From NCBI GenBank assembly GCA_030490835.1, contig CM059971.1, positions 54,608,012-54,672,011 on the forward strand: a DNA stretch of 64,000 nucleotides, written 5' to 3'. Origin of the DNA: Annona cherimola. Taxonomy: Eukaryota > Streptophyta > Magnoliopsida > Magnoliales > Annonaceae. The position numbers and the translations under genes were made by a program. The notes under the pieces are model-generated. The model saw nothing but the letters and a program-made list of their open reading frames with translations. It did no database searches and was not told where the DNA came from. Of this stretch, positions 1 through 10,367 are shown piece by piece. Numbering within the stretch: position 1 is the stretch's first letter; each line of letters begins with the position of its first letter.

Positions 1-2024
1 TTGAGAAAGCTCAAGTAGGGATGTTAAGGGTTCTTTGCGGTAGCCATGACGATAAGTGAGGTTGAAGTAAATTTGGAGGGTATCCTGATAGTCAAAGAAT
101 TTTTTGATTTTTTCGAAGGATTGCCATCAACACAAGAGATTGATTTTGAGATCAATCTAGTTTTGGGAACAATCTAACTTCAAGAGCTCCATATCACATG
201 GCGCTAGCAAAACTTAAAGAGTTGAAAGAACAGTTGCAAGAATTAATAGACTTAGGGTTTATTCATCTGAGTTCATCACCTTGGGGAGCACTTGTGCTCT
301 TTGTTAAAAATAAAAAATGATAGTATGCGACTTTGCATTGATTATCGAGAAATAAATAAGGTGACAGTCAAGAATAAATATCCTCTTCCAAGCATTGATG
401 ACTTGTTTGACCAACTATAAGGGGCGTCTGTCTTCTTAAAGATAGATTTGAGGTCAGAAAGAAGAAGACATACCGAAGATTGCTTTTCTCACTTGATATG
501 GTCACTCTAAGTTCCTTACGATGCTATGCAGATTGACCAATGATCCAACTATATTTATGGATCCAATGAACAGTATTTCATTAGTTCTTAAGCCGGTGTA
601 TTGTGGTATTCATCGATGACTTCATGGTATATTCCAAGGGAAAAGAAGAGCATGAGCAGCAACTGAGAGAAGTATTGAAGTCCTTTGGGAAAAAAGGCAT
701 TATGAAAAACTCAAGAAGTGTGAGTTGTGGATAGAAAGTGTTACTTTTCTCAGACATGTGATCAGTGGCAAAGGGCCCTTTGTTGATCCAGAGAAAATTA
801 AGGCTGCAGTGTCTTAAGAGATGTCAGCTATAGTGATTGAGATAAGAAGTTTTTCAAGATTGGCAGGTTATCATTGATGGTTTATGGATGACTTTTCTTC
901 CATTGTGGTGTCATTAACTCAATTAACCTGCAAGACCACCAAATTTATTTGAACAAAAAACTGTAAGAAAAGTTTTCAAGAGTTGAAGAACCGTTTAACC
1001 ACAACATGAGTTTTAGCCCTATCGGTAAGTGAAAATGTTTTTTGGTATATAATGATGCCTCTAGGAGTGGTTTGGGATGTGTACTAATGCAACAATGGAA
1101 GGTAATAATCTATGCTTTAAGGCAATTGAAGCCAAGTGAGCATAGTTATCCTACTTATAACTTAGAGCTAACTGTTGTAGTGACCTAAAGATTTAGCATC
1201 ATTACTTATATGGGGAAAGGATGAAGATATTTACAGACCATAAAAGTTGCTAAAAGGAATTCAATCTTCTGCAATGAAGATGACTGGAATTATTGAAAGA
1301 CTATGATATTACAATTTAATATCATTCAGGGAAGGCCAAGGTAGTGGCAGATGCTCTTAGCCAAAAATGAAGCCAGGGGTTGCAACCTTGTTTACCCAAT
1401 AGGAAGAGTTGCTAAGGTAGTTTGAAGCCTTAGAGATAGGTGATATTCTCTCAAGAAGCTGCATAGCTAAGTGCATTGCAGTTGCAATTCTTATTGGTAA
1501 ATAAAATCAAGGAGGCATAGAAGCAAGAACATTTGTCTTGAAAATATTAGATATAATGAATCAAGGTCAATCCACTCATTTTCGGCAAGGGACTGATGGT
1601 GTATTGATGCTTCTAGAGAGATTAGTGGTTCTAAGAAAAGAAGAACTTCGAAAAGAAATTCTTGAAGAAGCTCACCAATCAAAATTCACTGTTCATCTAG
1701 ATGGTACCAAGATGTACAAGGATTTGAGTCAGAGATACTGGTGGAAGAAAATACTAGTAGAGATTACGAGATTTGTATCTCAATGTCTGGTTTGCCAGCA
1801 AGTAAAATCAGAAAAATAGAAATCAAGAGGCTTGTTGAGACTGTTGGAGATACCAAAGTGGAAATACAAATACATCACAATGGATTTCGTGACTGCGTTG
1901 CCTAAAATGCAAAGCCGAGTGGATGTAAAATGGACGATGGTAGATCACCTTACTAAGTCTGCTTGTTTTCTACTTTACCAATTGACTTATCAAATAGAGT
2001 AAATGACATAGTTGTATATGAAGG
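1..2024 (+). pseudogene. Decayed Ty3/gypsy pol (RT-RNase H-integrase)
   Basis: Conceptual translation on the plus strand, with many stops and frameshifts, gives Ty3/gypsy pol in the normal order. The reverse-transcriptase fingers run from about 190 ([10 protein letters not shown]..., [10 protein letters not shown] at 331-360). A FIDD active-site box lies near 605-620. RNase H follows at about 1030-1370, ending in a HHSGKAKVVADALS-like motif. The integrase HHCC zinc finger is at 1666-1819 (CLVCQQVK), and the integrase core start (ITMDFVTALP) is at about 1875-1905, keeping the first catalytic Asp. Coding similarity stops near 2024, where another element's LTR begins. The left edge is cut by the window, so gag, protease and the 5' LTR are not seen. 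The domain order and wording fit the chromovirus (Tekay/Del-like) clade, but this is inference. It cannot encode a working protein. Confidence 0.85.
1538..1819 (+). pseudogene. Integrase zinc-finger segment of the decayed gypsy pol
   Basis: This is the longest open stretch of the left gypsy remnant, 93 codons closed by a TAG. It encodes the end of the RNase H-integrase linker and the HHCC zinc-binding module: His in the AHQSKFTVHLDGTKMY stretch and the Cys pair in CLVCQQ. The family norm is one continuous pol of well over 1000 codons, so this is a fragment and not a small gene. The reading frame continues in other frames after the stop, into the catalytic core. Confidence 0.7.
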
Positions 2025-3049
2025 AATGATGTGAACCAAGTGCTTGTCGTTAAGAACACTATGAGCACCAATTTAATTAAAATAACTGAAACACATTAAA
2101 AATACCACTATGCGGGTCATAGGGTAGAACAACGGTAAGTCGGGTCGAATCCACAGAGAGGTGATATAGTTTTGAATTGTTTAAGAAGAAATCAGAGAAA
2201 AGAGATAGAGGATATAAAGAAGACATTAGAGAGAAAGGAGAAGAAATTAGAGAGGGAGAAAGAAAGGGAAAGGAATTAGAAAGAAGAGGGAGAAAGCAGA
2301 TAAAGAATGGATAGAAGAGAGAGAGGACAGAGAAGAGAAAGGAGAAATTGCAATTAACGACAATTAAATTAAATTTAAACTAGGGATGCAATTAAAAGAT
2401 TATAGAAATAAAATTTAGTCTACGAAAGCAGGAATAAAAATTGCATTAAATTTAATTTAAAAATTACAAATCATAAAGCAATAAATCTAATCTAAAAAAT
2501 ATAAATCTAAAATTAACAACTACAAAGCATTAAGAACTACTACAATTAAAAGAAAATTTATTTATCCCAAATTTTTGCTCGAAGACCACTCTTTGAGGAG
2601 CAATCCAAGCCTTTGGAGCATTACCCACTTGGCATGTGTGGGAGAGGTGTGTGATGGGATGTGTGGAGTGGCCCTTCTTATATAGAGTGTGGGGCACCCC
2701 ATGAGAAGACTTAGAATCCGATGTCGGATTCCCATTTGTGTATTACTATAGCTGCTCGGTATTTGCTCCTCCTCACTACCTTAGTTGATGAGGAGTTGCT
2801 AAAAATATGGTGCAGATGCATTTGACAATGCTTGGTTTTACCATTGGAATTTGGGAAGGTGGCAGCCATGATGGTGAAGCAGAGGGACGCAATGGGTTTT
2901 GCGAATTCGGTTTGGGCATGGCTTGTGATGGACGGCTGAAAGCTGGCTGTTGGCTAGTTGAGAAAGGGCTGCCAGATTTGCTATTGAAAGGGGCAATGTG
3001 GGGGGTTGAACGCCATGGCTGCCGGCTACTTGCGTTCGCTAGGGAAGGG
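2025..3049 (-). repeat. LTR of a minus-strand Ty3/gypsy element, 3' portion (R-U5 and part of U3)
   Basis: The left boundary is where the gypsy integrase reading breaks off (about 2025). The stretch holds the GGGTCGAATCCACAG-type sequence (2133-2150) familiar from the U5 end of plant Tat/Athila-like LTRs read on the minus strand, and a minus-strand TATA box at 2677-2684. The sequence stops at 3049 with the target site of copia-1 and resumes at 14134. Together with 14134-15349 it makes an LTR of about 2.2 kb that ends at a minus-strand polypurine tract. The purine-rich part at 2200-2350 (GAGA/GAAAG) is low complexity. The exact left end is uncertain by a few bases. Confidence 0.6.
2677..2684 (-). 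promoter_or_regulatory. TATA box of the minus-strand gypsy LTR
   Basis: On the minus strand the sequence reads CTCTATATAAGAAGGG, a textbook plant core promoter placed mid-LTR. This agrees with minus orientation, because U3 lies on the higher-coordinate side. Confidence 0.5.
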
Positions 3050-3054
3050 CTTAG
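3050..3054. repeat. Target-site duplication of copia-1, left copy (CTTAG)
   Basis: The five bases CTTAG sit directly before the TGTTGG end of the 5' LTR. They are repeated exactly at 14129-14133 directly after the ACCAACA end of the 3' LTR. Confidence 0.9.
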
Positions 3055-3196
3055 TGTTGGAATCAATGGCAAATTATGCAAAATCTGTGTTCGATGATTA
3101 ACAATTCAATTTGAGTAAGTTTTGGTTACAAATATATTTTGTGAAAATGTTTAAAGGTTACAAAAATGATAAATCAGAATCTAACATATCAAGTTG

Positions 3197-4055
3197 CAAT
3201 CCAAGTCGACTCAGATATCGACTTGAGTCAAGTCAATACCCAAGTCAACCTCAAATGCGACTTGAATGAAGAAAAACATTCCAGTGCTGAAAATTGATCC
3301 AAGACAGATGAAGTCACAAGACCAAGTCGACTCCACCTGCGACTTGGGTGAAGTCGTAGACCCAAGTCGACTCCAGCATCGACTTCGAGAACCCAAACGT
3401 TCCAGCGTTGAAAATGGGATCCAAGACAAGTGATGTCGCAAGTCCAAGTCGACTCCACCATCGACTTTAGGTGTTCAAAAGTTCTAGTGTTGAAATTCGA
3501 ATATGAGACTGGTCAAGTCGCACCAGAAGTCGACTCCACATGCGACTTGAAGTGAAGTTGATCCCCAAGTCGACCCAGGCATTCGACTTGAGCCTGATTG
3601 AAGATGAATCTAGTCCAGACAAGCAGTTCTGCATGATTAAATCTTTCAAGACAATATTCTACTCAAGAAAAAATCATTTGGCTATCTCTTAGGATTGCAA
3701 AATCAAGAAAAAAAACATCTTAAAACCAAGACATGAAGATAAGATCTCCAAGAGCAATTGAACATGTCAGAGCTTCAACAAAGAACAAATGCATCAATGG
3801 AAGAACAAATACAAGATCAATATCAATCCAGCAAGTTGATTACCAAAGAATTCAAGTTCATCAAGTGAATACAGAAAATAAAGTCGCACTCGAAGTCGAC
3901 TTCACCTGCGACTTGGGTCAAGTCTAGGACCAAGTCGACCTGGAGCAGGAACTTGAAACATCGCTGAAGACCGAAGTCGCACCCGAAGTCCACTCTAGTC
4001 TGCGACTTGGGTGAAGTCGCATTCGAAGTTGACTCCATCTGCGACTTGGGTCGTA
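3197..4055. promoter_or_regulatory. U3 motif array (AAGTCGACT / AAGTCGCA...TGCGACTT) in the copia-1 5' LTR
   Basis: At least eight GTCGAC cores are present, each usually followed after a short spacer by TGCGACTT, the inverse complement of the AAGTCGCA that precedes it. The result is a run of overlapping dyads with a higher-order period near 40 bp. The array ends less than 100 bp upstream of the TATA box. Position and dyad symmetry suggest cis-regulatory sites, but no binding factor is known from the sequence. Confidence 0.6.
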
Positions 4056-4131
4056 ATGGTCGAAAACATTCGAACGTTAGCGCATTAAATGCGCGCCACC
4101 TACCTTCAAACATTCGAATTTACTCCATCAT

Positions 4132-4139
4132 TATAAATA
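4132..4139 (+). promoter_or_regulatory. TATA box of the copia-1 5' LTR
   Basis: TATAAATA follows CTCCATCAT, just downstream of the motif array. The same context recurs in the 3' LTR (13475-13482), in both copia-2 LTRs (33631 and 42154) and in copia-3 (19671). Confidence 0.65.
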
Positions 4140-4787
4140 TGCATTCAAGTGAACGAGCTAGAGGTTAGATAGAGCATTAACTGAGATCCAACTACCATCA
4201 TCTCCAAGCATTAAGTGATCAACACAAGATTCTAGTGAAGAACTATGCTTCAACTTGCTGCACTCCTTAAAGCTGATCATATCAACTCTTCTACAAGTTC
4301 TTCCACGAGCTGAAACCTGTCTACACAATCTGTAAAGTGTAGATTTCTTTATTTTATTCGTTATTTGTATTTGACACTTGATTTAATATTGGGATTTTGA
4401 ACCAAGTAAAAGCAAAGTAGCGTTGTGACTTGAGTGGGACTCGTCACCTACTTGTGCTGTGATTTGTACACGTCCCCTAGAGCTGAAATCTAGAAGAGAG
4501 TTGTTTCTCTAGTTGTATTTGAGAATACATAGTAGAACCCAAGTTACAAAGGGTGTGAGCTTGGAAGAGTGGAGTAGGGGAGGTTTCCCGAACCACTATA
4601 AAAAAATTTCCTATTGCTGTGATTTACATTTCTATTTTTATTGCTTTATTACTCTCCATATTATTCATTTGTTTCATTAAGGGGATTAAATCAAACAGGG
4701 GCAAATTTCTATTTTAGTGAAAAATTTTATAATACCCAATTCACCCCTCCCCTCTTGGGTAATTGCTATAAACTCGGGACCAACAAG

Positions 4788-4799
4788 TGGTATCAGAGC
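4788..4799 (+). promoter_or_regulatory. Primer-binding site of copia-1 (initiator-Met tRNA)
   Basis: TGGTATCAGAGC lies two bases after the 5' LTR. This is the standard plant copia PBS, complementary to the 3' end of tRNA-iMet, where minus-strand DNA synthesis is primed. Confidence 0.9.
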
Positions 4800-4835
4800 A
4801 GGTCTTTAAGTTTTAAACCAAAGAGATCTTTTGAA

Positions 4836-5712
4836 ATGACATCCCAATCAACTTCCACCCCTGCATTTGCCGAGGGCCAATCTTTCACAAGGTCGCCCCT
4901 ATTTGATGGGTCTAATTTTGGTTATTGAAAGTTGAGAATGAAACAATCGATCATGACTACTGATATTGATTCTTGGATTGCTATCCAAGATGGTGTTGTG
5001 TTGCCTACCGATGAAAGAGTCTCCACATGGTCCGAGGAGGAAGTAAGAATTGTTAAAAGCAACGCAAAGGCCATGAACTCCCTCTTTTGTGTATTAACAA
5101 CATCCGAATATGATAGAGTATCTTCATGCCAAACCGCTAAAGAAATATGGGACACTCTTACATCTATATATGAGGGAACTTCTCAAGTCCAAGGGACTAG
5201 GAGAAATATTTTTGATTGAAGAGTTAAAAAGTTTTAAAATGCTTGAAACTGAAAATATTTCTGAAATATTTGTTAGATTTGCTAAGATTACTAACGCTTT
5301 GAAAGGTCTTGGAAAAGTAATTTCTGAATCCGAGCAGGTAATGAAAATCTTAAGAGCGCTACCCGAGTCTTAGACTTCAAAAATCACGGCTATCGAGGAA
5401 GCAAAGGACCTCAACACACTACGGCTAGAAGATCTAATAAGTTCACTTATGTCTCATGAGCTAATAAAGAAGAGACATGAAGAGCAACACAAAGGCAAAG
5501 AGTTATTGCCTTAAGCCACACAAGCATCAGACGACTCCACCTCATCATCTCAAAACGACGATGAGGAAATTGCCTTGCTCACAAGAAGGTTCAGAAAATT
5601 TATAAGGAAAGGAAGGAACTTCAAGAGCTTCAACAAAGAAATCTAAAGGAGAAAAAGAAGGAGGCTACAAAGTGCTTTTGGTGTGGTGGTATGAGGCATA
5701 TGCAAGCCCAAT
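4836..5712 (+). pseudogene. Copia-1 gag, N-terminal part with first zinc knuckle
   Basis: The ATG at 4836 opens a gag reading that begins MTSQSTSTPAFAEG. The UBN2/retrotran_gag-type capsid region follows (WDTLTSIYEGTSQVQG at about 5147-5194), then an Asp/Ser-rich linker and a CCHC knuckle at about 5671-5712 (CFWCGGMRHMQAQC). A Trp codon has become TGA at 4926, another stop is at 5217, and at least one further stop and a frameshift follow, so no full gag can be made. The copia-3 gag at 20410-21012 is collinear and free of stops over the same region, which confirms the start. Confidence 0.88.
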
Positions 5713-6692
5713 GCCCAACGCCTGAAGAGACCAAAACAAAGGAGCGAAGGGATAAGAAAGATCGAGGAGAAAATAGAAGATTTCAAAAGATTAAAGGAAG
5801 AGGCATGTATGTCAACGAGGAGACATCTACAACATGTAGCTCCTCAAATGAAGAAGACGAGACCGCAAATTGTGCAAGAATTTGCTGCATGGCCACCATG
5901 GAAGAAGACTTTAATCTATGTCTAGTAACAACAGAAATCTTAGAGGATCAAACCATTTCAACAAACTGCACAAGTAGTGAAGAGGTAACCTCTAAACCAA
6001 AATCTATTTCTATTTTTGCAAATAATTGTCTCAAATGTGCTTAATTGGAAGAACTACAACAAGTTTATGATTCGTTATATGAGGAAATAAAGAAATTAGG
6101 AAACAAGTTCACAACGAAGAAAAGACAATGTGATGCGGTAATAATTGTGAACGAAAAACTTGCCGAAGAAGTTGATCACTTGACAAATGAAAAGAATACC
6201 TTGATAAAAGAGATGGAAAAACTCAAAAAGGAAAATGAATCGCTAAATGAATCACTTGCTAAGTTCTCCGATCTAGGGGAAAGCGTCAAAATATTTATAA
6301 ATGTGACCACCCAAAGTGACAAGAGAGGACTTGGGTATTCCACATTTGAGAAGGGAGAAAGTAGTAAGTCAAATGCTCCAAGGACTCATAGAAACCAAGC
6401 AAAACCCATCAATACTAAACCAGAGATGAATCATGTTGCTTGGATCAAAAGGCCAACCTGGAAACCAACTACTACATGGCTTCCAACTCCAAGACTCCCG
6501 GGAGCTTGTAACTTTTGCAATAAGATGAGACACAAGGTATATCAATGCAAAATGAGAAAACTACAAAATTTTAGTGCAAAATTGGTTTGGGTACCTAAGA
6601 GCATTAGATTTATGCCTTCAAAAGTAGATCAATGTAAATTCCAATGGTTAACTAACCCAAATGAACCCATAAAATGTGTACCAAAAAGATAA
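5713..6692 (+). pseudogene. Copia-1 gag C-terminal region: coiled coil and second zinc knuckle
   Basis: Open stretches at 5691-6044 and 6045-6692 carry a Lys/Arg/Glu-rich linker, then a heptad-patterned helical region (about 6045-6285, rich in E, K, L and N), then a second CCHC-like knuckle (CNFCNKMRHKVYQC at about 6508-6550). A long coiled coil between two knuckles is typical of Sirevirus-like gag. A TAA at 6042 separates the two stretches. Copia-2 has the collinear region at 35520-36220. Confidence 0.78.
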
Positions 6693-6711
6693 GCTCCACT
6701 TGATTTGATTT

Positions 6712-7952
6712 TTGCAGGTTTGTCTTAGAGCAAAGGCCAATCATATGTGGTTCATGGATAGCGGCTGCTCAAGACACATGACGGGAGAAAAAGGATTGTT
6801 CCATAGGATCAAACCGTGTAGTGAAGGAACAGTTGCTTTTGGGAATAATGAAAAAGGTATAATCAAAGGTAAAGAAAATGTTTATGGAATTTCAAATGCA
6901 TGTATTGAGGATGTACTATTTGTTGAAGGACTCAAACACAACTTAATGAGTATTAGTCAATTATTTGATAAAGGTTATAAAGTTGTATTTGAATCTTTTA
7001 TATGCAATGTATTTGATGATGATAACATAGTTTTTAGTGGCAAAAGACATGGAAATGTATATTTAGTTTGCCTTGATGAACTTGATGGAAAATGTCTAAT
7101 AGCCATAAAAAATGATCCATGGATTTGGCATAAAAGTCTTGGACACATAAATATGTCAAATATCAAAACCTTATGGAAAAAGAGCCTAGTAGAAGGGTTA
7201 CCAAAGCTTAAATATGACAAGGATAAGATTTGCAAGGCTCGTTAATTATCCAAGCAACCCAAAATTCCATTTTCCACCAAAAAGGAAATTCAAACAACTA
7301 GGTCACTTGAATTATTGCATATGGATCTTTATGGGTCATCGGACATTTTAACTCTTGGTGGGAAAAAGTATGTATTTGTAATTGTTGATAATTTTTCAAG
7401 ATTTACTTGGATTATACTCTTAGCTAGCAAAGATGAAGCATTTTCTATGTTTGTCATGTTTTCAAATTTGGTGCAAAATGAAAAATAAAATACAATTATT
7501 TCCATTAGAAGTGATCATGGTGGTGAATTTGAAAATAAACAATTTATATAATTTTGCAATGATAAAGGAATTCACCATACATTTTCTGCACCAAGAACCT
7601 TCCAACAAAATGGAGTTGTTGAAAGGAAAACCGGACGATACAAGAAATGGCTAGAAATATGCTAAATGAGAGTAAATTGTCCAAAAGATTTTGGGGCGAA
7701 GTTGTAAGTACAACTTGTCATGTATTAAACCGAGTTACCATAAGAGAAATCTTGAAAAAGATCCCATATGAACTTTGGAAAGGTAGAAAATCAAACATAT
7801 CTTATTTCCATGCCTTTGGATGTACATACTATGTGCTAAACAATGGAAAGACAAATCTAGAAAAATTAGATGCTAAAAGTGATGAAGCAATTTTCCTTAG
7901 CTATTCATCAAATAGTAAAGCATATAGAGTCTTTAACAAGAAAATTAAATAG
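6712..7952 (+). pseudogene. Copia-1 protease and integrase
   Basis: The aspartic protease motif DSG is at 6757-6765 within WFMDSGCSRHMTG. The GAG-pre-integrase zinc region (IWHKSLGHINMSNI) is at about 7120-7165, where the second Cys of the expected CxxC has become Arg and a TAA follows at 7243. The integrase core has its first Asp in LLHMDLYG (about 7311-7334) and its second Asp in the RSDHGGEF motif (about 7508-7535). Stops at 7486 and elsewhere and frameshifts divide it into pieces, the last being 7647-7952. This order (PR-IN before RT) is diagnostic of Ty1/copia. Confidence 0.88.
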
Positions 7953-8050
7953 TAGAAGAATCAATACATGTTGTTTTTGATGAATTTAACCAAACTCCAA
8001 GAAAGGAGGATAAATTAAGTGATGCAGATGAAACATCAAAGAATCCAAAG

Positions 8051-8990
8051 GTGGAACAACAAGAGCAACAAGGAGAAACCGAGGCAAAACAAGAAAACTT
8101 CATGGAGGAAAGGGTAAGTGAAGGTAATAATTCTTACAAACCTCCAACTGATTTAAAATTCAAAAATGACCATCCAATTGAACAAGTTATTAGTAATATC
8201 TATGAAGGAGTGAAAACTAGAAGATCAAGACACAATATTTGTGGAGAATTTGCTTTTGTGTCAAAAATTGAACCAACAATTATTGACCAAGCTCTTGGTG
8301 ATGAAAATTGAATTACCGCAATGCAAGAAGAGCTAAATTAATTTGAAAGATACAATGTATGACATGTAGTTCCTAGACCCAAAGATTGCACGTTATTGAT
8401 ACCAATTGGGTATTTAGGAACAAATTAAACGAAAGTAGACTTGTAGTGAGAAACAAAGCCAAATTTGTAGCCAAAGGTTATTCCCAAGAAAAGGGAATAG
8501 ACTTTGAAGAATCATATGCACCTGTGGCTAGATTAGAAGTCATACGTATCTTATTAGCTTTTGCTTCTCACATGGACTTTAAATTGTTGCAAATGATGTA
8601 AAAAGTGCATTTTTGAATGGATACTTGAATGAAAAAGTTTATGTTGAACAACCTCTGGGCTTTGAAGAAAAGGATCAATCAAAATATGTTTACAAATTAA
8701 CCAAAGCTTTATATGGATTAAAACAAGCTCCACGAGCTTGGTATGAAAGGTTAAGCAAATTTTTGATTGACCATAACTTCCAAAGAGGAAAGGTTGATAC
8801 AACATTATTTATCAAGTATAAAGACAATGATATTTTAATTGTTCAAATTTATGTTGATGATATTATATTCGGTGCTACTAATGAAACTCTGTACCAAGAA
8901 TTTTCTGAGATTATGCAGAGTAAATTTGAAATGAGCATGATGAGAGAATTGAACTTCTTTCTTGGACTGCAAATTAAGCAACAATAAAAA
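8051..8990 (+). pseudogene. Copia-1 reverse transcriptase (contains a cryptic intron)
   Basis: A Glu/Gln-rich linker (8051-8311) leads into the [15 protein letters not shown] at about 8506-8544, [11 protein letters not shown] at 8601-8630, [13 protein letters not shown] at 8706-8745 and the catalytic YVDD at 8850-8861. A one-base deletion near 8598 shifts the frame, and stops fall at 8309 and 8985. Within it, 8114-8918 has all the marks of a GT-AG intron: GG/GTAAGTG donor at 8114, CTACTAAT branch-point-like sequence at 8875-8882 and TTATGCAG/AG acceptor ending at 8918. Copia-2 lacks exactly this interval. Confidence 0.88.
8114..8918 (+). other. Putative cryptic intron spanning the RT core of copia-1
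   Basis: The interval starts with GTAAGTG and ends with TTTTCTGAGATTATGCAG, with CTACTAAT 36-43 nt before the acceptor. Joining the flanks gives GAGGAAAGG-AGTAAATTTG, and copia-2 reads GAGGAAAGG-AGTGAATTTG at 37600-37618. Both flanks are in the same codon phase. Length is 805 bp here; with the frameshifts of this decayed copy restored it would be a multiple of three (inference). Confidence 0.65.
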
Positions 8991-9026
8991 GGAATATTCA
9001 TAAATTAGTCCAAGTACATCGAGGAG

Positions 9027-9782
9027 ATGTTAAAGAAATTCGGAATGCAGAATAGCAAAGGCGCAAACACACCAATGAGTGTCGACAAGGATGAAAAGGG
9101 TAAACTTATCGAACAAAAATTATATAGAAGCATGATAGGGTCTTTATTGTATTTAACTGCTTCTAGACCTGATATTTTATTCAGTATTTGCATGTGTTCT
9201 AGATTTCAATCATGTCCTAAAGAATCACATTTAATAGCTGTAAAAAATATTTTTAGATATTTAATAAAGATCACTAATCTAAGACTATGGTATCCAAAGA
9301 GGTCAACTTTTGATCTAATCGGCTACTCGGATGCGGATTTTGCCGGTTACAAAGTAGATCAAAAAAGCACTAGTGGAACATGCCAATTTCTTGAAAATAT
9401 GTTGGTTTAATGGTGTTCAAGAAAACAGACTAGTGTTGCTCTATCTACGACGAAAGCCGAATATATAGCCACCAGGAGCTGTTTTGCCCAACTACTTTGG
9501 ATGAAAAAATAACTCAGAGATTATGGTGTTGATTATCATGATATTCTAATTAGATGTGATAATACAAGTGCAATTCGTTTGACCGAAAATCCTGTGTTGC
9601 ATTCTAGAACTAAGCATATAGATGTGAGACACCATTTTATTCGTGAACATATTGAAAATCATGACATTTGTTTGGAATATATGAAAACTGAGGATCAAAT
9701 TGCAGATATATTTACCAAACCCTTAGCAAAAGAATCATTTTATAAAATTAAGAATGATATGGGTATGATTGAATTTGATTAG
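9027..9782 (+). pseudogene. Copia-1 RNase H and pol C-terminus
   Basis: The connection and RNase H regions are clear: YLTASRPDILFS near 9151-9186, GYSDADFAG at about 9322-9348, a TKAEY-type motif near 9449, and the closing HIDVRHHFIRE (9617-9650) and DIFTKPL (9706-9726) motifs. The reading ends with TAG at 9780. A TAA at 9408 and a frameshift near 9510 break it. Downstream comes a short noncoding stretch and then the env-position ORF. Confidence 0.88.
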
Positions 9783-9824
9783 AAGCATATATCTTAGGGG
9801 GAGTATCTAGGAACACCCAAGTTT

Positions 9825-9950
9825 GGAGAGTCAAGTCGACTCCAATCGTCCCAAGTCGACTTCAGCGAAGTCGACTCCAGGAAGTCGAAGTCGACTTCAG
9901 GTAAGGGTGAAGTCAACATCGGTTAGGGCACGTCGACTCCAGCGCGCGCT
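9825..9950. promoter_or_regulatory. Internal GTCGAC motif cluster between pol and the env-position ORF of copia-1
   Basis: Four to five copies of AAGTCGACTYCA-type motifs lie within 125 bp after the pol stop. They resemble the U3 array but lack the paired TGCGACTT half. A pyrimidine-rich tract (9966-10210) follows, and no TATA box is visible. Copia-2 has the same arrangement at 38524-38640. Confidence 0.55.
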
Positions 9951-10367
9951 GGTTAGGCTTCCCGCTCATTTTTTTTCTTCTTTCCTCTTCTCTTCCTTCC
10001 CCATTTCCTCTTCCCAGCGCCGTCTTCCTTTTCCTCTCTCTCTCCAGTTTCTTCGGACGATTCTTTGCTCATCGATTTTCTTCGGTGGATTTCTTTCTCT
10101 CAGCTCCAAGCTTCGGATTTCACTCTATCTCCTCTCATTTCTCTTCTATTTCTCCAAATCTCCAAACTGTCTTCGTCTTTCCAGCAGATTCTTCTATCAT
10201 TTCCTATCTATCTCGTTTCTCTTTACCTCTGACTTCATGTCTTTCTCAGTAGTCTCTATTTTCTCTCTAGTTTCATCTCAGCAGTCTCTATTTGCTCTTC
10301 AAAATTTTCATTCACAAATCAAATCTCGAAATCCATTTCCACTTCAAACCCATCTCAAAGTGATTCC

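Larger units (their letters stand above)
3055..4785 (+). repeat. 5' LTR of copia-1
   Basis: This LTR has 1,731 bp with TG...CA termini. U3 holds two clusters of GTCGAC/AAGTCGCA motifs (3197-3590 and 3881-4055), a near-palindrome GGTCG...GCGCATTAAATGCGCGCC block at about 4060-4100, and a TATA box at 4132-4139. The R/U5 part includes the CCCCTAGAGCTG...TCTAGAAGAGAG segment (4475-4505). It is collinear with 12353-14128 apart from gains and losses of about 40 bp inside the motif array. Confidence 0.93.

Noticed and set aside
2807..3097. 96-codon Gly-rich frame crossing the copia-1 left end
   Set aside because: It crosses the TSD and enters the LTR, so it cannot be an ancestral gene.
3197..4055. 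CRISPR-like array (repeated short palindromic units)
   Set aside because: Spacing is irregular, spacers are themselves repeat-derived, and the array lies in LTR U3 regions of a plant retrotransposon.
9823..10365. 281-codon frame starting at 9823 after copia-1 pol
   Set aside because: It reads through the motif cluster and pyrimidine-rich leader as Ser/Phe-rich nonsense and is not in frame with the conserved third-ORF domain; copia-2 does not keep it.
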